A DNA stretch of 64,000 bases from DASYPQ01 sp041488095 (GTDB taxonomy: Bacteria > Planctomycetota > UBA1135 > GCA-002686595). The translations under genes and the position numbers were made by a program. The stretch lies in the NCBI GenBank assembly GCA_041488095.1, contig JBGPOP010000021.1, positions 1 through 64,000 of the forward strand. The letters run 5' to 3'. Below, piece by piece: positions 23,741 to 32,622 of the stretch. The notes beneath the pieces were generated by a model. That model worked only from the letters and a program-made list of their open reading frames with translations. It did not search any database and had not been told where the DNA came from. Numbering within the stretch: the first letter of the stretch is position 1; each line of letters opens with the position of its first letter.

Positions 23741-24951
23741 TCGCGCCGCTCGCCGGGATGTGGCTCGCTTTCGGCGCGCAGGGAGAGCCGCCTCGCCCGC
23801 CGGCCGGCGCTCCCGAGCCCGCCCGCTTCGACGAGAGGGAGATCGTGAAGATCCTCTCGCACTCCCCCCTCGATGGGCCGCCTCCGGATCCTACGAACGC
23901 CCACGCCGACGACCCGGCCGCGGCGCACCTCGGGCGCTTCCTCTTCTTCGACAAGCGCCTCTCCGCGAACAGCCAGATCGCCTGCGCGACTTGCCATGAT
24001 CCGGCCCAGGCCTTCGCCGACGGAAAGACGCTCAGCCAGGGGCTCGCGACGGGCAAACGCCACGCCCCGGCGCTCTTGAACGTCGCCTGGCAGCGCTGGT
24101 ACTTCTGGGACGGACGCGCGGACACGCTGTGGGCGCAGGCGTCGCATCCGATCGAGAGCCCGAGCGAGATGGGCGGCGACCGCGCCCGGATCGCCCGGCT
24201 CGTCGACCACGATCCCGATCTGCGCGCGGCGTACGAGGGCGTCTTCGGGCCTCTTCCCGACCTGACCAGGGCGACCGAGGTTGATCGCGTGCTCGCGAAC
24301 ACGGGCAAGGCACTGGAGGCCTACGAGCGCAGGCTGGTCAGCCGTGATTCGGCGTTCGACCGCTTCGCGGCGGCTCTGCGCTCGGGCGACGATGCGGCGC
24401 AGGCCCGCTACCCCGAGGCGGCCAGGCGCGGCCTGGCCCTCTTCGTCGGCAAGGCCAACTGCCGGCTGTGCCACGCCGGCCCGAGCTTCAGCGACGGCGA
24501 GTTCCACAACATCGGCGTGCCGACGCTCGACAAGACCCCGCCGCGCGACGCGGGTCGTTACGCCGGCGTCGACCTCGTCCAGCGGGATCCGTTCAACGCC
24601 GCCGGCGCGTTCAGCGACGATCCTCGCGGGCCTCGCGCCGTCGAGCTCGCGCAGCTCTCGCGCACCTCCGAGCTGTGGGGCCAGTTCCGCACGCCTACGT
24701 TGCGCAGCGTGGCTCGGACCGCGCCCTACATGCACCAGGGCCAGTTCGCGAGCCTGCGCGACGTGCTCCACTACTACTCGACGCTCGAGGGAACCGTCCC
24801 CGCCGGCCATCACGGCGAACAGGTGATCAAGCCGCTGCACCTGTCGGACGCGGAGATCGAGGACCTCCTCGCCTTCCTCGAGACCCTGACCGGCGCCGAT
24901 CTTCCGGACGGGCTCTCGTCGCCGCCCGCGTCCCCTCGCCCCCCCTATTAA
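23737..24951 (+). CDS. dihaem cytochrome c peroxidase/MauG-family protein
   Basis: A 404-residue exported protein. The start ATG overlaps the lipoprotein stop (ATGA). Two c-type haem motifs are CATCH (83-87) and CRLCH (242-246), spaced as in bacterial cytochrome c peroxidase and MauG. Typical blocks include LGRFLFFDKRLS, RHAPALLNVAW, FWDGRADTLWAQA, FRTPTLRSVARTAPYMHQGQF. Family members reduce hydrogen peroxide or oxidise protein residues in the periplasm. The signal peptide is short (residues 1-16). The 3' end converges on recG, 16 nt away, with no clear terminator between. Confidence 0.9.
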   Translation: MIAPLAGMWLAFGAQGEPPRPPAGAPEPARFDEREIVKILSHSPLDGPPPDPTNAHADDPAAAHLGRFLFFDKRLSANSQIACATCHDPAQAFADGKTLSQGLATGKRHAPALLNVAWQRWYFWDGRADTLWAQASHPIESPSEMGGDRARIARLVDHDPDLRAAYEGVFGPLPDLTRATEVDRVLANTGKALEAYERRLVSRDSAFDRFAAALRSGDDAAQARYPEAARRGLALFVGKANCRLCHAGPSFSDGEFHNIGVPTLDKTPPRDAGRYAGVDLVQRDPFNAAGAFSDDPRGPRAVELAQLSRTSELWGQFRTPTLRSVARTAPYMHQGQFASLRDVLHYYSTLEGTVPAGHHGEQVIKPLHLSDAEIEDLLAFLETLTGADLPDGLSSPPASPRPPY

Positions 24952-24966
24952 TGGAGGGTCCCGGGC

Positions 24967-27117
24967 TCAGGGCACCGCCCCGGCCCCGGCCGGTCCCGCG
25001 TAGGACTCCAGGAGCTCCGGCTGCGCCGCGGCGAGGTCGCGTGCGGCCAGGAGGAGATCGAGATCCCCCTCGACGGCACCCGGGAGCCCGGGTCCATCGC
25101 CCGCCTGTCGCAGGCCGGCGAGCTCGCCCATTCCGCGCCGGCGCAGGTCCTCCTCGGCGATCTCGAACCCGTCGAGGGTCTCCTCGAGGAAGAGGAAGCG
25201 CTCGCTCGCCGCGCTCTTCCCGAAGATCAGGCACCACGAATCCCGCGCTCCCCGGCCGATCCGGCCGCGGAGCTGGTGGAGCTGCGCGAGCCCGAGCCGC
25301 TCGGCGTTCTCGATCACCATGACGGTCGCGGCCGGCACGTCGACGCCGACCTCGATCACGGTCGTCGCAACGAGCACGCGTGCCTCGCCGCGGCGGAAGC
25401 GCTCCAGACGACGCGCGCGCTCCGCAGGATCGATCCTCCCGTGCACCAGCTCGATCCCGAACCTGGCGAGAGGGGTGCGCATCAGGCGCTCCCGCGCGGC
25501 CTCGGCGCTGCCCTCGCCGCTCTCGACGACCTCTTCGATGACCTCCGTCGCCTCCCCCACGCGCGGCGACACGAAGTAGACCTGCTCGCCGGCCGCAAGG
25601 CGCTCGAGGAGGAACGGCTTCACCCTGCGGCGGTCGTGCCCGCGCACCCAGCGCGTGCGGACCGCGCCCCTGCCGGGCGGGAACTCGCGCAGCACGCTGA
25701 CGTCGAGATCGCCGTACAGGGTCAAGGCCAGCGTCCTCGTGATCGGCGTCGCGGTCATCAGCAGCGCGTGGACGTCGCGGCCCTTTTCCAGAAGGCGCGC
25801 GCGCTGCGCGACGCCGAAACGCTGCTGCTCGTCGATCACGGCGAGCGCAAGGCGCCGGTAGCGCACGTCGTCCGAGAACAGCGCGTGCGTTCCGAATGCG
25901 ACGTCGGCCATGCCGCTCCCGATCTGCGCGAGGACCGCTCTTCGCTCGGGCGCGGACAGCGAACCGGTGAGCAGCACCGCGTGGAGCCCGGAGCGTGCGA
26001 GCAGGGGGCGCAGGCCGTCGAAATGCTGCTCGGCGAGCAGCTCGGTCGGTGCGAGGAAGGCCGCCTGCCCGCCGGCGGAGGCGGCGACCATGCAGGCGTA
26101 CAGGCCGAGCGCCGTCTTCCCCGAGCCGACGTCGCCCTGAAGGAGGCGACGCATGGGCACGGAGCGAGAGAGATCCTCCCTCAGATCACCGGCGACCCGC
26201 TCCTGACCCGACGTCAGCGCGAAGGGGAAGCGGGACACGATCACGGTGTGCGCGCGGTCGTCGACCGGGCAGGTGAGCGCGCTCGAGGCGAGCCGTAGCC
26301 GGCGCCTCGCGGCGATCTGCGACTGGAGACGCAGCAGCGGCTCCAGCGCGAGCCGCCGCCGAGCCGCTTCGAAGGCCTCCACCGACGAAGGCGCGTGGAC
26401 CTCCGCGACCGCGCGCGGGAGCGACATCAATCCGAGTCGCGCGAGGTCGGCGGCGGGAAGCAGCTCCGGAACGAGGTGGGCGCATCGCAGCGCCGCTTCA
26501 CGGCAGAGCCTGCGCACGAAGTCCTGCCCCAGGCCCTCGGTCAGGGGATAGACGGGAGCGAGCGTCCCGGGAGCTGCGAGCGGCTTCTCTAGCGACCCGA
26601 CCCTGGGAGAAGCGAGGGCGGGCCCCTTCATGTCGACGACCCTCCCCCGAACCTCGACCCCCTTGCCGATCATGAAGCGCGTTCGAAGCCAGGCTTGGTT
26701 GAAGAACAAGGCTACGATCGAGCCCGTGCCGTCCTCCACCGTGACGCGCAACGTCGAGCGCCGCCCGTAGCGTTGCAGCGAGACGCGCGCGACGCTGCCT
26801 GAGACGGCCACCTCCCGCCCGACCGAGGCCCGCGCCTGCGCGATCGGCACGAGCGGACCCGCCTCGGCAAGCCGGCGGGGCAGGAGCAACAGGAGGTCGC
26901 AGACGTCGCACACTCCCAATCGCGAGAACGCTCGCGCGCGGGCGGGGCCGACCCCCGGGAGGTCGGTGATCGGACCGAGTCCCGGCGAGGCCTGTCCGGT
27001 GGCCGGACCTTCCGCCCGCACGACCCGGACGCTGCGGGTGCGACGGCGGTCCGGGCTTTCCCGGACTTTCCTTGAAACTGGTGCGGTTCTCACGGGTCTC
27101 CAGGGTGCCTGGAGCAC
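24967..27117 (-). CDS. recG: ATP-dependent DNA helicase RecG
   Basis: Remodels stalled forks and Holliday junctions. About 716 residues from the first GTG. The wedge (OB fold) covers about 75-190, starting with a helix-hairpin-helix ITDLPGVGPARARAFSRLG at 50-68. Helicase motifs follow: GDVGSGKT (Walker A), LAPTELLAEQH, DEQQRFG (motif II), LLMTATPITRT, TTVIEVGVDVP, QLRGRIGRG. The first 45 residues are basic and unlike RecG; an internal GTG giving MRAEGPATG is an equally good start. Transcribed alone on the minus strand. Confidence 0.93.
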   Translation of the reverse strand: MLQAPWRPVRTAPVSRKVRESPDRRRTRSVRVVRAEGPATGQASPGLGPITDLPGVGPARARAFSRLGVCDVCDLLLLLPRRLAEAGPLVPIAQARASVGREVAVSGSVARVSLQRYGRRSTLRVTVEDGTGSIVALFFNQAWLRTRFMIGKGVEVRGRVVDMKGPALASPRVGSLEKPLAAPGTLAPVYPLTEGLGQDFVRRLCREAALRCAHLVPELLPAADLARLGLMSLPRAVAEVHAPSSVEAFEAARRRLALEPLLRLQSQIAARRRLRLASSALTCPVDDRAHTVIVSRFPFALTSGQERVAGDLREDLSRSVPMRRLLQGDVGSGKTALGLYACMVAASAGGQAAFLAPTELLAEQHFDGLRPLLARSGLHAVLLTGSLSAPERRAVLAQIGSGMADVAFGTHALFSDDVRYRRLALAVIDEQQRFGVAQRARLLEKGRDVHALLMTATPITRTLALTLYGDLDVSVLREFPPGRGAVRTRWVRGHDRRRVKPFLLERLAAGEQVYFVSPRVGEATEVIEEVVESGEGSAEAARERLMRTPLARFGIELVHGRIDPAERARRLERFRRGEARVLVATTVIEVGVDVPAATVMVIENAERLGLAQLHQLRGRIGRGARDSWCLIFGKSAASERFLFLEETLDGFEIAEEDLRRRGMGELAGLRQAGDGPGLPGAVEGDLDLLLAARDLAAAQPELLESYAGPAGAGAVP

Positions 27118-27399
27118 GATGCAGACGGCAAGAACCCTTCGATGTCCCCTGACCCGACCGGGCGCTGACCCTGGCGGAGGCCACGGTCAGAATGAGCGGG
27201 TTCCAGACTGGCCCTCCCCGGGGGGGAACCGGGGATGGGGAGCGGGATCGCGAGTTGCCCGGGCGCGCGACTCCGCAAGTTGTGCGGTGTTCTTACCGAC
27301 GAGACGGAAGAAACCGCCGTTGAAGTCACTAATCGGATCCCGAACGCCGCACCCGGGGGCCCACCGCAATCTCCCACCCCGGGTCCCTTGGCTCCAGGC

Positions 27400-28848
27400 A
27401 TGACCCGCTCGCTCCGCACCGTCGCGATCGCTTTCACCCTGCTCGTCCTGGCGCCGCGCGCTCCGGCGCTGGCGCCGCGCGCTCCTGCGAGCATCGAAAC
27501 CCTCGATGAGTTCCGCTCCGCCGCCCGGACGGCGCTCGTCGGCCGCCTGCTCTCGCTCGCGAAGTGGTGCAACGAGAACGAGCTCTTCGAGGACCGCGAC
27601 CGGGCCTGGCGGTCGGTGATCGTGGTCGAGCCCGACAACCTCGAGGCGCGCAAGGGACTGCGCTTCGCCCGCAACGCCGACGGCTCCTGGAAGGAGCCTG
27701 CTCCGCGCCCGGCCAAGAATCGCAACCCCGCGGCGCTCGAGAAGCTGCCGGCCAAGCGCGTCGAGGCGATCGGACCCTTCAGCGACGCGCTCCTCGAGCG
27801 ACTGCAAAAGGAGGAGGTCGCTCCCGAGGTACGCAAGAGCGTCCTGGGAGAGATCATCGCGATCGACCCTGACGACGAGAAGGTCCATGGCATGCTCGGC
27901 GAGGCGCGCCTCGACGGCGGTTGGGTCCTCCTCGAGACCGCAACCGGCAAGACGCGCCGCGCGGCCATCCGAGCCGTGGTACAAGCCGCCAAGGACGCGC
28001 CCGCTGGTCTCGACCCGGTCTCTCCCACAGCCGAGGAGAAGCAGCTCTTCGAGGGCTGGAAGTGCGGCTCGAAGTCTTCCGCCGTGCGCGTTCTCGGCAC
28101 GGGCGACGCCTCCCAGTGCGAGAGCCTGGCCAGCGCCTGCAAGATCGCGGGAGCGGTGTTCGAGTCGGCCCTCTCCTCTCCACCGAGCTGGGCGGACGAA
28201 TTCACCCTCTATATCGTCGCCGGGCCGGGGGAAAAGGATGCCTTCGTCGCGCACCTTCCCGGCGCTCAGGATGCCCAGCGCGAGAGCTTGAAGCGCACGA
28301 TCGGCGGCGGCGTCCCGGGAACGTGGAACGTGGTGCTGTTCGAGCCCGACCTCAAGAAGCGCGTGGACTGTGGCGTGCGTCATGCACTCGCACATCTGTT
28401 GCGCAGGTCGTGGAACATCGACACCCGGAACGCGTGGATCTTCGAGGGCCTGGGCCTGTACTTGACCCGCGAGATCTGCGGCTCGCGCCTGACCTGGTTC
28501 TGCTCGGGCTCCGGCGTCACGGGCGAAGGCAAGAACTCGCCGCGCGGCAGGCTGATGGTCGCGGATTCGAACTGGATGAACGAAGCGCTCAAGCTCCTGA
28601 CCCGCGACCCGCCGCCCGATCTCGCCGCGGTGCTCGGACGCGACATCGCCACGATGGGCGTCGAGGACGTGCTCGTCTCCTACGCTCTCGCCGCCTACCT
28701 GGTCGAAGGGCGTCCCGAGACGACGCCCGCCCTGCTGAAGCAGATCGGCGCGGACACGGCCTCGGCGGAGGCGCTCCACGCGGTGCTCGGCTTGACGGTG
28801 CCCGAGCTGCAGGAGCGCCTGGTGCGCTGGCTGAAGGAGAGGAAGTGA
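27400..28848 (+). CDS. secreted peptidase-like protein, probably catalytically dead
   Basis: A 482-residue protein with a signal peptide (residues 1-22) and an immediate near-duplicate LAPRAPALAPRAPA from a DNA repeat. The N-terminal half resembles planctomycete proteins of unknown role that use TPR-like helices (VEPDNLEARKGL, IAIDPDDEKVHGMLGEARL). Residues about 250-400 resemble gluzincin (MA-clan) peptidases: HALAH at 328-332 and WIFEGLGLYL with Glu349. Zinc ligands H328, H332, E349 are present, but the catalytic Glu of HExxH is Ala329. A binding role is more likely than cleavage. Coupled to the next gene. Confidence 0.7.
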   Translation: MTRSLRTVAIAFTLLVLAPRAPALAPRAPASIETLDEFRSAARTALVGRLLSLAKWCNENELFEDRDRAWRSVIVVEPDNLEARKGLRFARNADGSWKEPAPRPAKNRNPAALEKLPAKRVEAIGPFSDALLERLQKEEVAPEVRKSVLGEIIAIDPDDEKVHGMLGEARLDGGWVLLETATGKTRRAAIRAVVQAAKDAPAGLDPVSPTAEEKQLFEGWKCGSKSSAVRVLGTGDASQCESLASACKIAGAVFESALSSPPSWADEFTLYIVAGPGEKDAFVAHLPGAQDAQRESLKRTIGGGVPGTWNVVLFEPDLKKRVDCGVRHALAHLLRRSWNIDTRNAWIFEGLGLYLTREICGSRLTWFCSGSGVTGEGKNSPRGRLMVADSNWMNEALKLLTRDPPPDLAAVLGRDIATMGVEDVLVSYALAAYLVEGRPETTPALLKQIGADTASAEALHAVLGLTVPELQERLVRWLKERK

Positions 28849-30182
28849 CCAGGAAGAACTCCGCTCACGCTGCGGGTCCGGTCCGTGTTCCGGTTCTGCC
28901 GCCGCTGGCTGCCCTCGCGATCCTGCTCGCCGGCGGCGTCGCGCGAGGAGAGGACAAGGTCCCGATCGCCTGGCAGGGCAAGCGCTTCGATATCGCCTCC
29001 CTTCCCGTGGACCTCGGCGAGGCGTCTCGCGTGGCCGTGGCCGAGTGGGAGCCCTGGGCGAAGAAAGCCGGCTACCGCATGGACCTCGACGCCCGCGGGC
29101 GGGTCCTCGTGCTCACGCCGAGCTCGACCTCGCGCGCCGAGAAGATGATGCCGCTCGTGACCCGCGCCGAGGCGTGGTTCGACGAGCTCCTCCCCGTTCC
29201 GGGCCCGGGGGCCGGCGCGGGAAAGGCGGCTCGTGCTTCGGCCCCGCCGGTTTCGAAGAAGACCGACGAGATCCCCGAGGACCCCGAGGGCCCGCCGCCG
29301 GAGGTGGTGCCCTCCAAGGATGCTCGGAAGGGCGATGCGAAGAAGAGCGGGAGCGCCGGCCCGAAGCCGGAGGCCGGTTCGTCCTCATGGGGCGCGGGCA
29401 GCTACGCGCCCGACTCCCGTACCGCGGCCCTGATCGCGCTCGCCGACGAGAAGGACCAGGCCGGCGTGCTCGAGTTCCTCGCCACCGCGCACCCCGAGAT
29501 GAAGGAATGGGCGTCGAAGGCGGGGAAGGACCTCGGCTTCGTCCTCGAAGCGCCGCTCGCCGCCGGCTACGTCGAGAACGCGTCGGGCCAGGAGGAATGG
29601 AATCCCGACCACGAGATCCTGAACCGTCTCGTGCGCATGCTAACCCTCGGACGCTTCGGACAAATGCCGAATTGGCTCGTCCACGCCATCGCCTGGGAGG
29701 CCGAGACGGCCTTCGACGGATCGATCTGGGTGTACCCCTACCGCGCCGAGTTCGTGTACACGACCGAGCACACCGCCTGGCCGTTGGAGCTCGCACACGA
29801 GTTCCAGGAGCGCGCGAAGAAGCCGCTCGGGATCGAGGAGCTCACCGCCTGGACGCGCGGCACGTGGAACGGCTCCAGCGCCCGGCACGCCTTCGGCCTG
29901 TTCCACTACCTCGCCACGGCGAAGAAGGACGCGCTGCCCGCAATGATCGGGGAGCTGCAAGCCTATCGCGACGAGAACAACCGCAAGCCGAACGAGGACG
30001 GCACCTGGACTCGCGATCCCGACTGGGAGGCCACGCCCGGGGCGCAGCTCGCGATCCTGCGCGCCCATTTCGGCGAGAAGGTCTTCGAAGAAGCGAGCGC
30101 CTGGCTGTCCGGGCAGGGCGCGACGCGCACGCGGTCGATCCCGCGCGAAAACTCCTCGAAGGCGCCCAGCCGCGGGGGCTAG
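28845..30182 (+). CDS. secreted protein of unknown function, partner of the preceding gene
   Basis: A 445-residue protein with a GTG start inside the previous stop (GTGA). Residues about 14-34 form a signal peptide ending VARGE. Residues 115-185 are a low-complexity Pro/Lys/Glu/Ser linker. The C-terminal half (PNWLVHAIAWEAETAFDGSIWVYP, then LELAHEFQERAKK, then GLFHYLATAKKDALP) has the helix layout of the MA-like peptidase region in its neighbour, but no HExxH. The two may be distant paralogues forming a complex. No function can be stated. Confidence 0.6.
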   Translation: MTRKNSAHAAGPVRVPVLPPLAALAILLAGGVARGEDKVPIAWQGKRFDIASLPVDLGEASRVAVAEWEPWAKKAGYRMDLDARGRVLVLTPSSTSRAEKMMPLVTRAEAWFDELLPVPGPGAGAGKAARASAPPVSKKTDEIPEDPEGPPPEVVPSKDARKGDAKKSGSAGPKPEAGSSSWGAGSYAPDSRTAALIALADEKDQAGVLEFLATAHPEMKEWASKAGKDLGFVLEAPLAAGYVENASGQEEWNPDHEILNRLVRMLTLGRFGQMPNWLVHAIAWEAETAFDGSIWVYPYRAEFVYTTEHTAWPLELAHEFQERAKKPLGIEELTAWTRGTWNGSSARHAFGLFHYLATAKKDALPAMIGELQAYRDENNRKPNEDGTWTRDPDWEATPGAQLAILRAHFGEKVFEEASAWLSGQGATRTRSIPRENSSKAPSRGG

Positions 30183-30268
30183 GCGCGCCGCGGATCCCGC
30201 GTTCCGGACCCGCCGGCGGGCGCGCGCGCTGGCGCCCGCGGGAGCTCGTCCCTAGGATCCGCGCTCGC

Positions 30269-31822
30269 ATGGAGCTGCGCTTCTTCGGCGCGACCGGTAC
30301 GACCACCGGCTCGTGCCACAGGGTCACGAACGGCCGGAACTCGGTCCTGCTCGACTGCGGGTTCTACCAGGGTCGGCGCGAAGAGACCTACCAGCGCAAC
30401 TCCAGCTTCGGCTTCGATCCGGCCGGCGTGACGGCCGTCGTCCTCTCGCACGCACACATCGACCACTCGGGCAAGCTGCCGATGCTCGTGCGCCACGGCT
30501 TCCGTGGGAGGATCCACGCCACACGCGCGACGCTCGACCTGTGCGCGGTGCTCCTGCGCGACTGCGCGCACATCATGCTCGCCGACGCCGAGCACCTGAA
30601 CCGCGCTCGGGCGCACCCAGGGAACCACGCCAGCGGTCGTGCCGGTCGCGACCGCGAACCCGACGACCAGGAGGGGGGGCAGAGCGGACACGGCAACGCG
30701 CACGATCGCCTCCAGGCCGACCTCCCGGCGCCGCACGACCCGCACCAACGCGCCGCGCCGGACCTCGACCCCTCCTCGCGCGAGATCGTGCCCCTCTACC
30801 TCGAGGAGGACGTGGTGCGCACCATGCCGCTTTTCGCGGGCCACGAGTACGGCGAGTGGTTCGAGGCCGCCCCGGGCATGCGCTTCCGCTTCCGCGATGC
30901 CGGGCACATCCTCGGATCGGCCTCGATCGAGGCCGAGATCGGCGCGGGCAGCGAGAAGCAGCTCCTGGTCTTCACGGGCGATTACGGCCGCCGCGACCAG
31001 CCGATCTTGCGCGATCCCGAGCCGCTCGAGGAAGCCGACGTCTACATCTCGGAATCGACCTACGGCAACCGCGTCCACCCGCCCTTCGCCGACCTCGACG
31101 CCGACCTCGCCGCCGCGGTATCGCGCCTGGCTCGTCGCGGGCGTGGGCGCCTCCTGATCCCGGCCTTCGCCGTCGGCCGCACGCAGAACATTCTCTACGC
31201 GCTGGGCAAGCTCTTCCGCGAGGGCCGCTGCCCGCCGGTGCGGATCGCGGTCGACAGCCCGCTCGCGACGGCGGCGACGCGCGTCGTCGCCGATCACCCC
31301 GAGTGTTTCGACGCCGAGGCGCTGGCCGAGTTCCGTCTCCTCCAGAACGACCCCTGCTTCCGCCCGCACCTCCACTTCACGGAGTCCAAGGAGGAGAGCA
31401 TCGCCCTCAACGACGATCCGCGGCCGACGATCGTGATCTCGGCCTCGGGGATGATGGAGAACGGGCGCATCCTCCACCACCTCGCGCACTGGATCGGCTC
31501 GGAGGACGCCGAGATCCTGGTCGTCGGCTTCCAGGCCAACTACACGCTTGGCCGGCGGATCCTGGAGGGCGCGCGCGAGGCGCGCATCCTGGGCGTCATG
31601 CATCCCGTGCGTGCGCGCGTCACGCCGATGCTCGGGCTCTCGGCCCACGCCGACAAGGACGGCCTGATCGCGGCGCTCGCGCCGCATGCGGAAAGAGCCT
31701 CCGCCCTCTTCCTCGTGCACGGCGAGGACGACCAGAGGAAGCCGCTGGCCGCGGAGCTCTCCCGTCGCGGCTTCGTCCGGATCGAGACGCCCTCGGGCCC
31801 CGAAGCGTACCGGGTCGGATGA
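30269..31822 (+). CDS. beta-CASP metallo-beta-lactamase-fold ribonuclease
   Basis: A 517-residue cytoplasmic enzyme. The metallo-beta-lactamase motif is SHAHIDHSG (His61, His63, Asp65, His66). GDYGRRDQPIL, SESTYGNR, the beta-CASP block SASGMMENGRILHHL and the C-terminal LSAHADKDGL complete the active site. Relatives include the CPSF-73-like RNases of Thermus. Residues about 112-168 are an insertion rich in His, Asp, Arg and Gly where relatives have a short loop. A TAGGAT -10-like box at 30253-30258 is 10 nt before the ATG, so the message may be leaderless. The end overlaps the next start (ATGA). Confidence 0.88.
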   Translation: MELRFFGATGTTTGSCHRVTNGRNSVLLDCGFYQGRREETYQRNSSFGFDPAGVTAVVLSHAHIDHSGKLPMLVRHGFRGRIHATRATLDLCAVLLRDCAHIMLADAEHLNRARAHPGNHASGRAGRDREPDDQEGGQSGHGNAHDRLQADLPAPHDPHQRAAPDLDPSSREIVPLYLEEDVVRTMPLFAGHEYGEWFEAAPGMRFRFRDAGHILGSASIEAEIGAGSEKQLLVFTGDYGRRDQPILRDPEPLEEADVYISESTYGNRVHPPFADLDADLAAAVSRLARRGRGRLLIPAFAVGRTQNILYALGKLFREGRCPPVRIAVDSPLATAATRVVADHPECFDAEALAEFRLLQNDPCFRPHLHFTESKEESIALNDDPRPTIVISASGMMENGRILHHLAHWIGSEDAEILVVGFQANYTLGRRILEGAREARILGVMHPVRARVTPMLGLSAHADKDGLIAALAPHAERASALFLVHGEDDQRKPLAAELSRRGFVRIETPSGPEAYRVG

Positions 31823-32511
31823 GCGGCCTCCCCGATCAGGAGGGGAGCGAGGCTGGCCGCAGTCGGGAGACGCGGATCCTCTTCGCCCTGTGGTTCGCCA
31901 CCTTGATCGCCTCCTCAGTCACCTTCTCGCTCTGGGTCGAGCGGAGGGGGCCGGTGAACCTGCGCTACGTATGGCTCGAGGCGGTCGCGCTCGCCACCGT
32001 GCCGGGCAAATTCGCCGTGTTCGGCGGGCTCGCGCCCGACTCCCCGCTCGACCCGTGGGGAGTCGCGGTCCTGGGGGTGGTGGTCGACACGTTCCTGGCG
32101 ATGACCTTGGCCCTCGGTCTCGCGCCTTTCATGCGGCTGCCCGGCATCGGGGCTTGGCTCAGGAGCGCGCACGAAAGCGCATCCAAGGCGCTCTCGGAGT
32201 ATCCGCGCTTGAAGCGCATGGCCTTCTGGGGGGCGGCGCTCTTCGTCGCCTTGCCCGTGCCAGGATCCGGCTGGATGGGAGGCACGTTCGCGGGGCAGCT
32301 CCTGGGCCTCTCGAGGCTGATGGGCATCGCGGCGATCGCCGTGGGGACGGCGCTCGTCACCCTGACCTTCGCCGGCATGGCGGCCCTGTTGGGAGACGAG
32401 GCCGCGGCCATTCTCAGGAGCCCCTGGATCTTTGCAGCGGGCTTCGTCGCCCTGATCCTGCTCGTGTGGATCCTGTGGCGGCGCTTCCAGAGCCTGCTCC
32501 GGCGGAGCTGA
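31819..32511 (+). CDS. small multidrug-export-type membrane protein
   Basis: A 230-residue protein with ATG overlapping the RNase stop. Five or six hydrophobic segments (e.g. ETRILFALWFATLIASSVTF, LPGSGWMGGTFAGQLLGL region, IFAAGFVALILLVWILW). The PVPGSGWMGGTFAG loop with its small residues and the paired membrane halves fit the Sm_multidrug_ex (PF06695) family, related to DedA/VTT proteins. Transport function in this family is not well proven. Coupling to an RNase gene is unusual and may only reflect packing. Confidence 0.65.
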   Translation: MSGLPDQEGSEAGRSRETRILFALWFATLIASSVTFSLWVERRGPVNLRYVWLEAVALATVPGKFAVFGGLAPDSPLDPWGVAVLGVVVDTFLAMTLALGLAPFMRLPGIGAWLRSAHESASKALSEYPRLKRMAFWGAALFVALPVPGSGWMGGTFAGQLLGLSRLMGIAAIAVGTALVTLTFAGMAALLGDEAAAILRSPWIFAAGFVALILLVWILWRRFQSLLRRS

Positions 32512-32622
32512 CTTTGGACCGCGAGCGAATCCGGTTTCGGTCGTGAGATCGGGCATCGCGGGCGTGTAGAAGGTAGACGCCTTGCACCCACCACGACTCC
32601 CGCCGGCAATTAGGAAGAGCGC

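Noticed and set aside
32512..32622. M-box riboswitch before mgtE, and yybP-ykoY riboswitch before terC
   Set aside because: Neither leader shows the conserved cores or is long enough.
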